A stretch of DNA of 6,722 bases from CAVPRW01 sp046727435 [NCBI: bacterium] (GTDB lineage: Bacteria > Tectomicrobia > Entotheonellia > J063): contig JBKPCR010000257.1 of NCBI GenBank assembly GCA_046727435.1, forward strand, positions 1 through 6,722. The letters are read 5' to 3'. Below the pieces are notes generated by a model. It was given only the letters and a program-made list of their open reading frames with translations, did no database searches and was not told the DNA's origin. The position numbers and the translations under genes are program-made. This document shows, one piece after another, positions 1 to 6,300 of the stretch. Every line of letters begins with the position of its first letter. The first letter of the stretch is position 1.

Positions 1-918
1 GTGGTCGGGATCAAACCGACGGTTGGGCTGACGAGCCGGGCGGGGGTCATCCCGATCGCGCACACGCAAGATACAGTAGGACCGATCTGCCGCACCGTCG
101 CCGATGCGGCCGCGGTGTTGGGCCCCCTGACCGGTGTGGACCCACGAGATCCCGGCACCAGCGAGAGTGATGGCCATTTCCTGAAGGACTACACCCAGTT
201 TTTGGATGCCAATGGTCTGCAGGGGGCACGGATCGGTATCGTCCGGCAGTATTTTGCTATTAACGAGCACGCTGATCGCATCGCGGAGCCCCTCCTCAAC
301 GTCATGAGAGAAAGAGGTGCGGTGCTTGTCGATCCGGCCAACTTCGCGAATTTTGAGGCGTTCCCAGGCGACCAGCGCACGGTGTTACAGTACGAGTTCA
401 AAGCTGACCTCAATCGGTATCTCTCCAGCCGGCCTGATTTGCCCGTTCATACACTGGAAGAGTTAATCGCATATAATAGCGCCCATGCGGCGGAGGAGAT
501 GCCGTATTTTCAACAGGAGCTGTTGATTGCGGCACAGGCCCGAGGCCCGCTTACCGATCAAGTATACCTCGACGCCATCGCTCTGGATTTCAGGATCTCG
601 CAACTGGAAGGCATCGACGAAGTCATGGATCGCCTGGAGTTGGATGGTCTCTTCGCCCCAACTCGCAGTCCTGCCTGGGTGATCGACGTCGTCAACGGCG
701 GTCGTGGGTTCATTGAGAGCTCGACGCCAGCGGCCTTGGCAGGGTACCCGCTCATCACCGTCCCAGCCGGCTATGCCTTCGGCGAATTGCCCGTGGGTGT
801 GACCTTCATGGGGCGTCGTTGGAGCGAGCCTACGCTCATCAAAATAGCCTTCGCATTCGAGCAAGCCACCAGGGTCCGCCGGCCACCGAAGTTTTTGCCG
901 ACGCTGAGGTTGGCCTGA
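1..918 (+). CDS. Amidase-signature family hydrolase, C-terminal part (5' end outside window)
   Basis: Members of this family hydrolyse amide bonds with a Ser-cisSer-Lys triad. The first codons (VVGIKPTVGLTSRAGVIPI) match the stretch that follows the Gly/Ser-rich signature in amidases, and the segment HTQDTVGPICRTVADAAAVL at about 21-40 is also typical. The C-terminal GYPLITVPAGYAFGELPVGVTFMG at about 247-270 is the conserved last core strand region. The lysine and both serines should therefore lie upstream of the window, so catalytic competence cannot be judged here. The 305 visible residues plus roughly 200 missing ones give the usual length of about 500. The initial GTG is an internal valine codon, not a start. 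The resemblance is to the peptide-amidase/general amidase branch; GatA is less likely because no gatB or gatC is nearby, but the substrate is unknown. A separate promoter follows the stop codon, so the next gene need not be co-transcribed. Confidence 0.9.
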   Translation: MVGIKPTVGLTSRAGVIPIAHTQDTVGPICRTVADAAAVLGPLTGVDPRDPGTSESDGHFLKDYTQFLDANGLQGARIGIVRQYFAINEHADRIAEPLLNVMRERGAVLVDPANFANFEAFPGDQRTVLQYEFKADLNRYLSSRPDLPVHTLEELIAYNSAHAAEEMPYFQQELLIAAQARGPLTDQVYLDAIALDFRISQLEGIDEVMDRLELDGLFAPTRSPAWVIDVVNGGRGFIESSTPAALAGYPLITVPAGYAFGELPVGVTFMGRRWSEPTLIKIAFAFEQATRVRRPPKFLPTLRLA

Positions 919-950
919 AACTCTGTCGCCACAGCGTCTGCTGCCTGCCC

Positions 951-980
951 TTGACGACCCGTCAGTCGCACCCATAGAAT
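951..980 (+). promoter_or_regulatory. Sigma70-type promoter upstream of the first MetE-like gene
   Basis: A -35 box TTGACG (951-956) and a -10 box TAGAAT (975-980) each match the consensus at five of six positions and are separated by 18 bp. Transcription would begin near 987, giving a leader of about 120 nt before the start codon at 1107. It lies 33 bp past the amidase stop, which suggests that the methyltransferase pair has its own transcription start. The call rests on sequence match only. Confidence 0.5.
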
Positions 981-1000
981 GGCGACTCCTGAACAACTGG

Positions 1001-1018
1001 ATAAGCCAAGCCGCTTAT
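1001..1018 (+). promoter_or_regulatory. Perfect inverted repeat in the leader of the first MetE-like gene
   Basis: ATAAGC (1001-1006) and GCTTAT (1013-1018) form a perfect 6-bp inverted repeat around the 6-nt spacer CAAGCC. It sits about 15-30 nt downstream of the predicted transcription start. It could be a 5' stem that stabilises the mRNA or an operator half-site pair for a repressor. No SAM or cobalamin riboswitch consensus was recognised in the rest of the leader (1019-1106). Confidence 0.3.
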
Positions 1019-1106
1019 GTCTCGTGGCAGCATCAGATCCGTCACCGCCAGCGCACTCGTCGCTATGCGTCGGTCAAGAACAGATTGCGAGAGAAGGAGG
1101 AAGGCG

Positions 1107-2279
1107 ATGAAGCGGAGCACCGAACGGATTCTCACCACCTTCGTCGGGAGTTTGGCGCGCCCGGCAGACCTGCTCGAGATGATGAAGGCGAAAGAGAGCG
1201 GCCAGCTCTACGACCACGAGGCCTTTCCCGCACGGGTGCGGCGCGCGGTAGCCGAGGTGGTCCGCAAGCAGGCGGAGAGCGGTGTGGACATCGTGGCCGA
1301 TGGAGAGCAGGGGAAGTCCGGCTTCGTCAACTATGTGAGCGAGCGACTCACCGGCTTCGAACCGAGAGCGACGAGACCCAGAGAGGGCCCATGGACAGGA
1401 TCGCGAGAGGAGATCGCCTTCCCGGAGTACTACGCGTGGTACTCACAAAGGCGCGGGGGGAATGTTGCCGCACCGGTCAGTATGGTGTGCACCGGGCCCA
1501 TTACCTACAAGGGACAGGGAGCATTGCAGACGGACATCGAGAACCTCAGGGCCGCCCTCCAAGGGGTGCACGTCGAGGAAGCCTTCATGCCCGCCAGTTC
1601 TCCCACGAATATCGAGAGCCAGCGCCTGAACGAATACTATCCCACACAGGAGGCATACTTCTACGCCATCGCCGATGCCATGCGCCAGGAGTACAAGACC
1701 ATTGTGGATGCCGGGTTCCTGCTGCAGATCGATGACCCGCGACTGGTCACCTATTACGTGGCGAATCCAGCCTTAAGCATCGAGCAGTGCCGCCAGTGGG
1801 CTGAGTTACGCGTGGAAGTCCTCAACCATGCCCTCAGCGATATCCCACCGGAACACGTGCGCTTTCATACCTGTTACGGCATCAACATCGGTCCGCGCAT
1901 CCACGAGATGCCCCTGAAGGACATCGTCGACATCATGCTGAAGATCCACGCTGGCGCCTATTCGTTCGAGGCAGCGAACCCCAGCCACGAGCATGAGTGG
2001 CGCGTGTGGGAGAACGTCAAGCTGCCCGAAGGCAAAGTGCTCATCCCAGGGGTTATCTCCCACACGACCAACCTCGTGGAGCACCCGGAGCTGGTGGCCG
2101 AGCGTCTGGTGAGGTACGCCAGGATAGTAGGGCGCGAGCAGGTTATCGCCGGGAGCGACTGTGGGTTCTCCTCACAGGCCACCACGGAGCCGGAAATCCA
2201 TCCCACCGTGGTGTGGGCCAAGTTCCAGGCGATGGCCGAGGGTGCGCGCCTGGCGAGCCAACAGCTGTGGGGCAGGTAG
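1107..2279 (+). CDS. MetE C-terminal-domain-like zinc methyltransferase (cobalamin-independent methionine synthase II family), paralogue 1
   Basis: This 390-residue protein matches the catalytic C-terminal barrel of cobalamin-independent methionine synthase and lacks MetE's N-terminal domain (full MetE is about 750 residues). Motifs in order are TTFVGSLARP (10-19, compare TTTIGSFPQT in MetE), DGE with Glu67 (MetE Glu484 position), CTGPIT (128-133) and LQIDDP with Asp209 (MetE Asp599 position). The four expected zinc ligands are His254 and Cys256 (HTCYG), Glu288 (SFEAA) and Cys352 (SDCGF). Such proteins move a methyl or alkyl group to or from a zinc-bound thiol. Relatives include core MetE enzymes and epoxyalkane:coenzyme M transferase, and the substrate here is unknown. 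I chose ATG 1107 because AAGGAGG (1094-1100) sits 6 nt upstream. An in-frame ATG at 1017 lacks a ribosome binding site, lies in the leader hairpin and would add an Arg/Ser-rich tail foreign to the family. A second paralogue follows after 142 bp. Confidence 0.88.
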   Translation: MKRSTERILTTFVGSLARPADLLEMMKAKESGQLYDHEAFPARVRRAVAEVVRKQAESGVDIVADGEQGKSGFVNYVSERLTGFEPRATRPREGPWTGSREEIAFPEYYAWYSQRRGGNVAAPVSMVCTGPITYKGQGALQTDIENLRAALQGVHVEEAFMPASSPTNIESQRLNEYYPTQEAYFYAIADAMRQEYKTIVDAGFLLQIDDPRLVTYYVANPALSIEQCRQWAELRVEVLNHALSDIPPEHVRFHTCYGINIGPRIHEMPLKDIVDIMLKIHAGAYSFEAANPSHEHEWRVWENVKLPEGKVLIPGVISHTTNLVEHPELVAERLVRYARIVGREQVIAGSDCGFSSQATTEPEIHPTVVWAKFQAMAEGARLASQQLWGR

Positions 2280-2331
2280 ATGAGGACGACTGACAGGCAG
2301 GACTAGGAGTGTACCACAGTGACGCGGCAGT

Positions 2332-2379
2332 GGGGGGAGCAACCCCCCTCTCTCTCCGGGAGAGGGCTGGGGTGAGGGG
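2332..2379. repeat. Intergenic palindromic repeat (G6/C6 hairpin plus CCCTCTCC-type element)
   Basis: Six G (2332-2337) and six C (2343-2348) form a perfect stem around the loop AGCAA. Overlapping it, CCCTCTC (2346-2352) pairs with GAGAGGG (2360-2366), and this is followed by CTGGGGTGAGGGG (2367-2379). The second part closely resembles a palindromic intergenic element with CCCTCACC and CCCTCTCC boxes that is common across many proteobacteria-like genomes and often yields spurious peptides of the type PHPSPLPEGEG. The two stems share bases and are mutually exclusive in RNA. No T tract follows, so this is not a standard intrinsic terminator, though it could modulate expression of the downstream gene. 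Confidence 0.65.
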
Positions 2380-2421
2380 AATGCAGCCTGCCTCTATTGA
2401 CCGCTGAAGGAGCTCTTGAAG

Positions 2422-3453
2422 ATGTCACAAAAGTCTTTGCTAACCACTGTCGTTGGCAGCTACCCACAGCCGGAATGGTTGATCGACCGCGAGGGGCTCG
2501 CGAGCACCTCCGTTCCCAGAATCCGTGTGTCAGGTCTCTGGCGCATTCCTGCCGAACACCTCGAGGCGGCACAGGATGATGCCACGCTGGTCGCCATCAG
2601 AGATCTGGAGCGTGCGGGTGTAGACATCATCACCGACGGGGAAATCCGGCGCGAGAGTTACTCCAATCGTTTTGCTACGGCGCTAGAGGGTGTCGATATC
2701 GACCAGCCTGGGCAGATCAGCGGCAGTAGCGGGCGGTCGACACCCGTGCCACGTGTGGTGGGACCCATTCGACGCGTGCGTCCGGTCCAGGTCAGAGACG
2801 TGCAGTTTCTGCGGGAACATACCGACCGCCTCATCAAAGCCACAGTCCCTGGTCCCTTTACCATGGCACAGCAGGCCCAGAACGACTACTACCCGGACCG
2901 CGAGCGCTTGGCGATGGACTACGCCACCTGCGTGAACGAAGAGGTGAAAGCCTTGTTCGCAGCGGGAGCCGACGTGGTGCAGCTTGACGAACCCTGGTTG
3001 CGAACCAATCCCGAAGAGGCCAGGGCCTACGCAGTCACCGCCATCAATAAGGCGTTGGAGGGAGTCGATGGCACTACCGCCCTGCATCTCTGCTTCGGCT
3101 ATGCCGCAATGGTGCAGGGGAAACCCAACCGGTACGCCTTCTTGACCGAGCTTGAGGACTCGGTTGTGCAACAGATCTCCATCGAGGCGGCGCAGCCGAA
3201 TCTGGACCTCTCTGTTTTGAAAGAGTTTTCCTCCAAGACCATTATCCTCGGCGTCTTGAACTTGAGCGATATGCGCATCGACTCGCCGGAGAGCATTGCC
3301 GCGAAGCTCCGCGAGGCCCTGCGCTATGTGCCTGCGGAGCGGTTGATGATCGCCCCGGACTGCGGCATGAAGTACCTGCTGCGAGCGGTGGCATATCAGA
3401 AGCTGCGGGCCATGACGCTGGGTGCGGCCATCGTGCGGGAATCCCTAGGCTGA
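2422..3453 (+). CDS. MetE C-terminal-domain-like zinc methyltransferase, paralogue 2
   Basis: This 343-residue protein belongs to the same superfamily as its upstream neighbour but is clearly divergent. Motifs are TTVVGSYPQP (8-17), TDGE with Glu74 (MetE Glu484 position), VPGPFTMAQ (142-150) and VQLDEPWL with Asp189 (MetE Asp599 position). The zinc set is His222 and Cys224 (HLCFG), Glu255 (SIEAA) and Cys314 (APDCGMKYL). The ending resembles the NPDCGLKTR motif of true MetE more closely than paralogue 1 does. ATG 2422 is preferred because AAGGAG (2407-2412) lies 9 nt upstream; an in-frame TTG at 2416 would be only 3 nt from it. The protein is soluble, with no signal peptide or membrane segment. 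It is likely a thiol methyl or alkyl transferase, but the acceptor and donor cannot be read from sequence. Same orientation and close spacing suggest co-expression with paralogue 1, despite the hairpin repeat between them. Confidence 0.9.
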   Translation: MSQKSLLTTVVGSYPQPEWLIDREGLASTSVPRIRVSGLWRIPAEHLEAAQDDATLVAIRDLERAGVDIITDGEIRRESYSNRFATALEGVDIDQPGQISGSSGRSTPVPRVVGPIRRVRPVQVRDVQFLREHTDRLIKATVPGPFTMAQQAQNDYYPDRERLAMDYATCVNEEVKALFAAGADVVQLDEPWLRTNPEEARAYAVTAINKALEGVDGTTALHLCFGYAAMVQGKPNRYAFLTELEDSVVQQISIEAAQPNLDLSVLKEFSSKTIILGVLNLSDMRIDSPESIAAKLREALRYVPAERLMIAPDCGMKYLLRAVAYQKLRAMTLGAAIVRESLG

Positions 3454-3557
3454 CTGCACGAGACATCCAGGCATTGCTGGACTACTTCGACACCCAGTTG
3501 GCTCATAGCCGAAGCGCGGTCTGTCATCTGGAGAGCGATCACGCCGGACACGCTTAG
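3444..3557 (+). pseudogene. Possible 3' remnant of a small gene (no start codon)
   Basis: In a frame different from the methyltransferase ending at 3453, codons from about 3450 read LTARDIQALLDYFDTQLAHS and continue to a TAG at 3555-3557. The helical, protein-like first half (ALLDYFDTQL) stands out in this 100-bp gap. No ATG, GTG or ribosome binding site precedes it in frame; the only candidate start is a TTG at 3474 inside it. The stop overlaps the stop codon of the convergent gene. It could be the truncated end of a short protein once following the methyltransferase, or a chance open frame. No family was identified with confidence. Confidence 0.2.
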
Positions 3558-4534
3558 TGTAATGCCGGCATCACGTCCCGCGTGAACCATTCCACAGATG
3601 CCACGGAAGCCTCGCGAGGGACGCCAGGAAATGAGAGACGACAGATGAGATGGGTAAGCCCGAGCTCTTGCCGAAAGCGCTCGATCTGCTCGATGCACTG
3701 CGCCGGGCTGCCCAAAATAAACCGATCCTCGGCGAGTCCCTGGATCGTCAGCGTTCCTGGCGGCCGTTTGACCACCGGGTGTGGCCATCGAAAATAGGTG
3801 GTCTCGAAGATCCGTAAAGTCGCATCACCGACCATCGCATATGCCTGTTCCAGATTGTCAGCCACAAAAACGTAGCGCATCAAAGCGATATCTGGGCTAA
3901 GTACGGCTCGTGCCGCCTCCTGCCATGCCTCCCTGAAGATGCGCACACACGCGGCGAGTTCATCCAACCGCGCTGATGGGCCACCAAGCCACGCATCTCC
4001 TAAGCGAGCGGCACGGCGAATGGCTGGTTCGACCCAGCCAGCAAACCACATGGGTGGCCGCGGCTGCTGCACGGGCCGAGGACCAAGGGTAACATCGGCG
4101 ACCCGATAGTACCGACCCTCATGGGACACACGCTCTTCTGTCCACAACCGGCGTAAAAGGGCCGCGCCCTCTTCCAATCTCCTGCCGCGTTCTTTGATGG
4201 AGATCCCAAAGGCGGAGAATTCTTCGGGCGCATAGCCAGCTCCCAGACCTAGGATGAGGCGACCACCCGAGATCATATCCACCATGGCCCCTTCTTCAGC
4301 CACGGCGAGAGGGTGATACAGCGGGAGCAGGAGGACTCCAGTCCCCAGACGCAACCGCTGCGTCCGACTGGCGATGGCGGCCAAGCCGATGAGTGGAGTG
4401 GGGTAGAGCAGCGGGTGATTGTGGTGCTCGCCAATCCACACTGAGTCAAAACCCAGGGCCTCGGCGCGTTCGCAGTCTTGAATGGTGGCCTCGAAGTTGC
4501 TGCCTGATTGGAGCGGACTCAGCCCGATGTGCAT
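3554..4534 (-). CDS. Luciferase-like flavin-dependent oxidoreductase (LLM class)
   Basis: The 326-residue product has the bacterial luciferase-like barrel. Features are the N-terminal strand MHIGLSPLQSG (1-11), GFDSVWIGEHHNH (28-40), LRLGTGVLLLPLYHPLAVAEE (61-81), the stretch MISGGRLILGLGAGYAPEEF (87-106) typical of this family, and the C-terminal FILGSPAQCIEQIERFR (272-288). Such enzymes use reduced FMN or F420 to oxidise or reduce small organic substrates; which cofactor is used cannot be decided here. ATG 4534 is chosen because GAGGAGGAGG (complement of 4541-4550) lies 6 nt upstream. An in-frame GTG at 4558 lies upstream of that site and would add eight residues (MQLRRRQA) foreign to the family. 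The gene is convergent with the methyltransferase pair and has its own promoter, so a shared pathway is only a guess. The protein appears cytoplasmic and full length. Confidence 0.9.
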   Translation of the reverse strand: MHIGLSPLQSGSNFEATIQDCERAEALGFDSVWIGEHHNHPLLYPTPLIGLAAIASRTQRLRLGTGVLLLPLYHPLAVAEEGAMVDMISGGRLILGLGAGYAPEEFSAFGISIKERGRRLEEGAALLRRLWTEERVSHEGRYYRVADVTLGPRPVQQPRPPMWFAGWVEPAIRRAARLGDAWLGGPSARLDELAACVRIFREAWQEAARAVLSPDIALMRYVFVADNLEQAYAMVGDATLRIFETTYFRWPHPVVKRPPGTLTIQGLAEDRFILGSPAQCIEQIERFRQELGLTHLICRLSFPGVPREASVASVEWFTRDVMPALH

Positions 4535-4578
4535 CGCCTGCCTCCTCCTCAATTGCACTATGTTTGTGTCGCTTGCGC

Positions 4579-4607
4579 AGCATATCGAGGCCGCTGAAAC
4601 GTGTCAA
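4579..4607 (-). promoter_or_regulatory. Sigma70-type promoter of the flavin oxidoreductase gene
   Basis: On the minus strand a perfect -35 box TTGACA (complement of 4602-4607) and a -10 box TATGCT (complement of 4579-4584, four of six matches) are separated by exactly 17 bp. Transcription would start near 4572, giving a short leader of about 38 nt before the strong ribosome binding site and ATG 4534. Position, strand and spacing agree well with the gene it would serve. Confidence 0.6.
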
Positions 4608-4956
4608 GGGAGGCCGAGAGCGGGATACAGTTTGTCTCATCCGCGTACGGGTTGGGAACATTCCCTCATTCTTATAGTCTTTCCAAAAGGTGTGGGAAAC
4701 CCTGCAATCAGAAGGACCAGCGGACTTTTCGATGCAGCTCTAGGGCATACTCTGAGGCTGTGGGCACACCCCGAGACGTGTTTCCAGCGTGGGGGCAGCG
4801 CGGTCACACCTGTGCGATGGAAGTGTGTCGATGGTCCATGGCCAGTTCTCAGATTGACAACCACGGGGATCGATCTCCAAATCCAGCCACGCTGACTCGC
4901 TAGGGACGTAAGGCTACATGTTTAGAAGGCTTTCCTGCACTAGATGCTGGTCGTGT
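4608..4956. other. Gene-free stretch between the flavin oxidoreductase promoter and the hairpin array
   Basis: Open frames here are short, lack convincing ribosome binding sites and show no recognisable motif; one on the plus strand would have to begin inside the oxidoreductase coding region. Composition is less GC-rich than the flanking genes. A consensus -35 hexamer TTGACA occurs at 4854-4859 on the plus strand, but the matching -10 position (CCAAAT) is poor. I see no RNA gene, transposase remnant or terminal repeat. It may be decayed sequence. Confidence 0.4.
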
Positions 4957-5170
4957 TAGACTGCAAAAACCGCAGTCTATCAGCAAGGAGTTGCACAGTG
5001 CTAGGCCGCAGACAGTCGCAGCCTATCAGACCTCGGGCATTTAGCTGTAAATCCCTGTGACCATCGCGGTTTGTGGTCTATTCCATGAGGGATGGCGTCG
5101 TGATAGGCTGCAAAACTTCGCAGCCTATCATCAGTTCACGGTTCATGTGTTAGGCTGCAAAGACTGCGGC
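4957..5170. repeat. Array of about five related hairpin repeats, pitch roughly 46-55 bp
   Basis: Four units share the pattern TAGRCTGC-loop-GCAGYCTATCA. Unit 1 pairs TAGACTGC (4957-4964) with GCAGTCTA (4972-4979), 8 bp perfect. Unit 2 pairs TAGGCCGC (5002-5009) with GCAGCCTA (5018-5025), one mismatch. Unit 3 pairs TGATAGGCTGC (5101-5111) with GCAGCCTATCA (5120-5130), 11 bp perfect. Unit 4 keeps TTAGGCTGC (5150-5158), but its right arm is degraded to GCGGC (5166-5170). A weaker hairpin, GACCA (5059-5063) with TGGTC (5074-5078), fills the gap between units 2 and 3. Loops are 7-8 nt in the main units, A-rich in three of them. Units 1 and 3 also share TCGTG before the left arm. Arms vary in compensating positions (A-T versus G-C), which suggests that pairing is maintained or that whole palindromes were copied. 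The array resembles REP-like palindromic repeats; it is too degenerate, and its spacers too short, for CRISPR. Confidence 0.65.
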
Positions 5171-5186
5171 GTTTGTTGTTTTTATT
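5154..5186 (+). terminator. Terminator-like hairpin with T-rich tail upstream of the hydrolase gene
   Basis: GCTGC (5154-5158) pairs with GCGGC (5166-5170) through five base pairs including one G-U, around the loop AAAGACT. It is followed at once by a T-rich stretch (5171-5186). The stem is short for an intrinsic terminator. It is the last unit of the hairpin array and lies 70 bp before the hydrolase start. It could stop read-through from upstream or act as an attenuator. Alternatively TTAGGCT (5150-5156) can pair with AGCCTAA (5191-5197), a perfect 7-bp stem that competes with it. Confidence 0.3.
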
Positions 5187-5255
5187 CGGAAGCCTAATCC
5201 ACGTTCGGCCATGACGATCAGCGATACAGGTTTTGTGCAATATGGAGAGATCACG

Positions 5256-6098
5256 ATGGCGACACCCGAGTACGGCGCTCCCGGGCTTATGACCATTGAT
5301 GACTATGTGCAGCTCCCAGCCATTCCCGCGGATCACCGGCTGTGTTATGGCCCAGATCCTGCCCAGTTCGGCGACCTGTATCTCCCGCCGCAGCCAGGTC
5401 CCCACCCTATGGTGCTGCTCTTGCACGGAGGATGTTGGCGGGTACAATACGACCTGACGCTCCCCGGACTGATGAGCGCAGCCTTCAAAGAGATTGGGCT
5501 GGCCGTGTGGAATGTGGAATATCGTCGGCTCGGGAATGGAGGTGGCTGGCCCACGACCTTTCGGGATGTGGCCATGGGGACCGACTTTCTCCGTGGGATC
5601 GCTCCCCAATTCTCCCTGGATCTCTCCCGCGTCGTGGCTGTTGGGCATTCGGCAGGAGGGCATTTAGCGCTGTGGCTCGCGGGTCGTCACCATGTGCCGG
5701 ACGCCAGTCCGCTCTGGGTGGCAGATGCCCTACGCGTCCATGGAGTCGTCTCCTTAGCAGGCATTCCCGACCTTGTCGCAGGCGTGCGGTGGAACATTTG
5801 TCGTGGCGCGTGTCAGGAGTTAGTCGGCGGCCTCCCCGAGGCCGTACCGCAGCGGTATCAGCAGGCCTCGCCACACGCGCTGCTGCCGTTGGGGGTGCCA
5901 CAATGGCACCTGGTGGGCAGCGGCGATGAGCGCGTGCCCGCGGAGTACATCAAACAATATATTAGGGTAGCCGAACAACACGATGAGGTGCACTTGGATA
6001 TTCTGCCAGACGCAGGGCATTTTGAGTTGATTGTCCCTACCACTGCCGTGTGGGCGGCTGTGCGACACGCCGTCCTGGCGCTCGTGGAGCGGGCGTAG
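5256..6098 (+). CDS. Alpha/beta hydrolase of the HGG (esterase/kynurenine-formamidase-like) type
   Basis: The 280-residue product has an alpha/beta-hydrolase fold. The oxyanion motif is LLLHGGCWR (54-62), followed by WNVEYRRLGNGGGWP (85-99), characteristic of this subgroup. The nucleophile elbow is GHSAGGH with Ser132. Likely acid and base are Asp224 (GSGDERVP) and His255 (DAGHFELI), completing the triad. Related enzymes cleave esters or formamides; the exact substrate is unknown and kynurenine formamidase activity is not implied by neighbours. ATG 5256 is chosen because GGAGAG (5244-5249) lies 6 nt upstream. An in-frame ATG at 5211 has no ribosome binding site and would add 15 residues. There is no signal peptide, so the protein is probably cytoplasmic. 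A clear promoter was not found; the upstream region is occupied by the hairpin array. No neighbouring gene on the same strand is close enough to form an operon. Confidence 0.9.
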   Translation: MATPEYGAPGLMTIDDYVQLPAIPADHRLCYGPDPAQFGDLYLPPQPGPHPMVLLLHGGCWRVQYDLTLPGLMSAAFKEIGLAVWNVEYRRLGNGGGWPTTFRDVAMGTDFLRGIAPQFSLDLSRVVAVGHSAGGHLALWLAGRHHVPDASPLWVADALRVHGVVSLAGIPDLVAGVRWNICRGACQELVGGLPEAVPQRYQQASPHALLPLGVPQWHLVGSGDERVPAEYIKQYIRVAEQHDEVHLDILPDAGHFELIVPTTAVWAAVRHAVLALVERA

Positions 6099-6300
6099 TC
6101 GACCCAACAGGGAGCAGCAAGCACGTGCCAGTCCCTGCCGCATGGTGAGGGTGGGATAGTGCAGCAGGCATAGTGTCCGTGCCAGTGCACTGCGCCGAAC
6201 ACCCGTTGCAGGTGCGATCCGTTTCCCTGAAACCACCATCTCACGACGGTGAGGGCTAGGGAGCTCAGAGCGATTGATCTGTGATCACTTCATCGCTGTG
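6099..6300. other. Gene-free stretch downstream of the hydrolase
   Basis: No convincing coding region, terminator or RNA gene was found. Minus-strand open frames starting near 6239-6244 run into the hydrolase and look like its shadows. The short box GGTGAGGG occurs around 6145 and 6249, a faint echo of the palindromic repeat at 2332-2379, but no accompanying palindrome was recognised. Confidence 0.4.

Noticed and set aside
463-996. Minus-strand open frame of 177 codons across the amidase
   Set aside because: It is antisense to a strong family match, its translation is compositionally odd and no motif is seen; it is a shadow of the amidase gene.
1019-1106. SAM, SAH or cobalamin riboswitch in the methyltransferase leader
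   Set aside because: No conserved box of these riboswitches was recognised and the leader is short for a cobalamin element; a covariance search would be decisive.
3454-3553. Bidirectional intrinsic terminator between the convergent genes
   Set aside because: No stem of useful length followed by a T tract on either strand was found in this gap.
4854-4882. Plus-strand promoter for the hydrolase (TTGACA at 4854-4859)
   Set aside because: The -35 hexamer is perfect, but the -10 region at 17 bp spacing is CCAAAT, and it lies about 400 bp before the gene with a hairpin array between.
4482-4895. Plus-strand open frame of 137 codons overlapping the start of the flavin oxidoreductase
   Set aside because: It starts inside a well-supported gene on the other strand, has no ribosome binding site and shows no recognisable motif.
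4957-5170. CRISPR array
   Set aside because: The repeats are palindromic and degenerate (mismatched or eroded arms), the intervals between them are short and uneven, and no cas gene is nearby.
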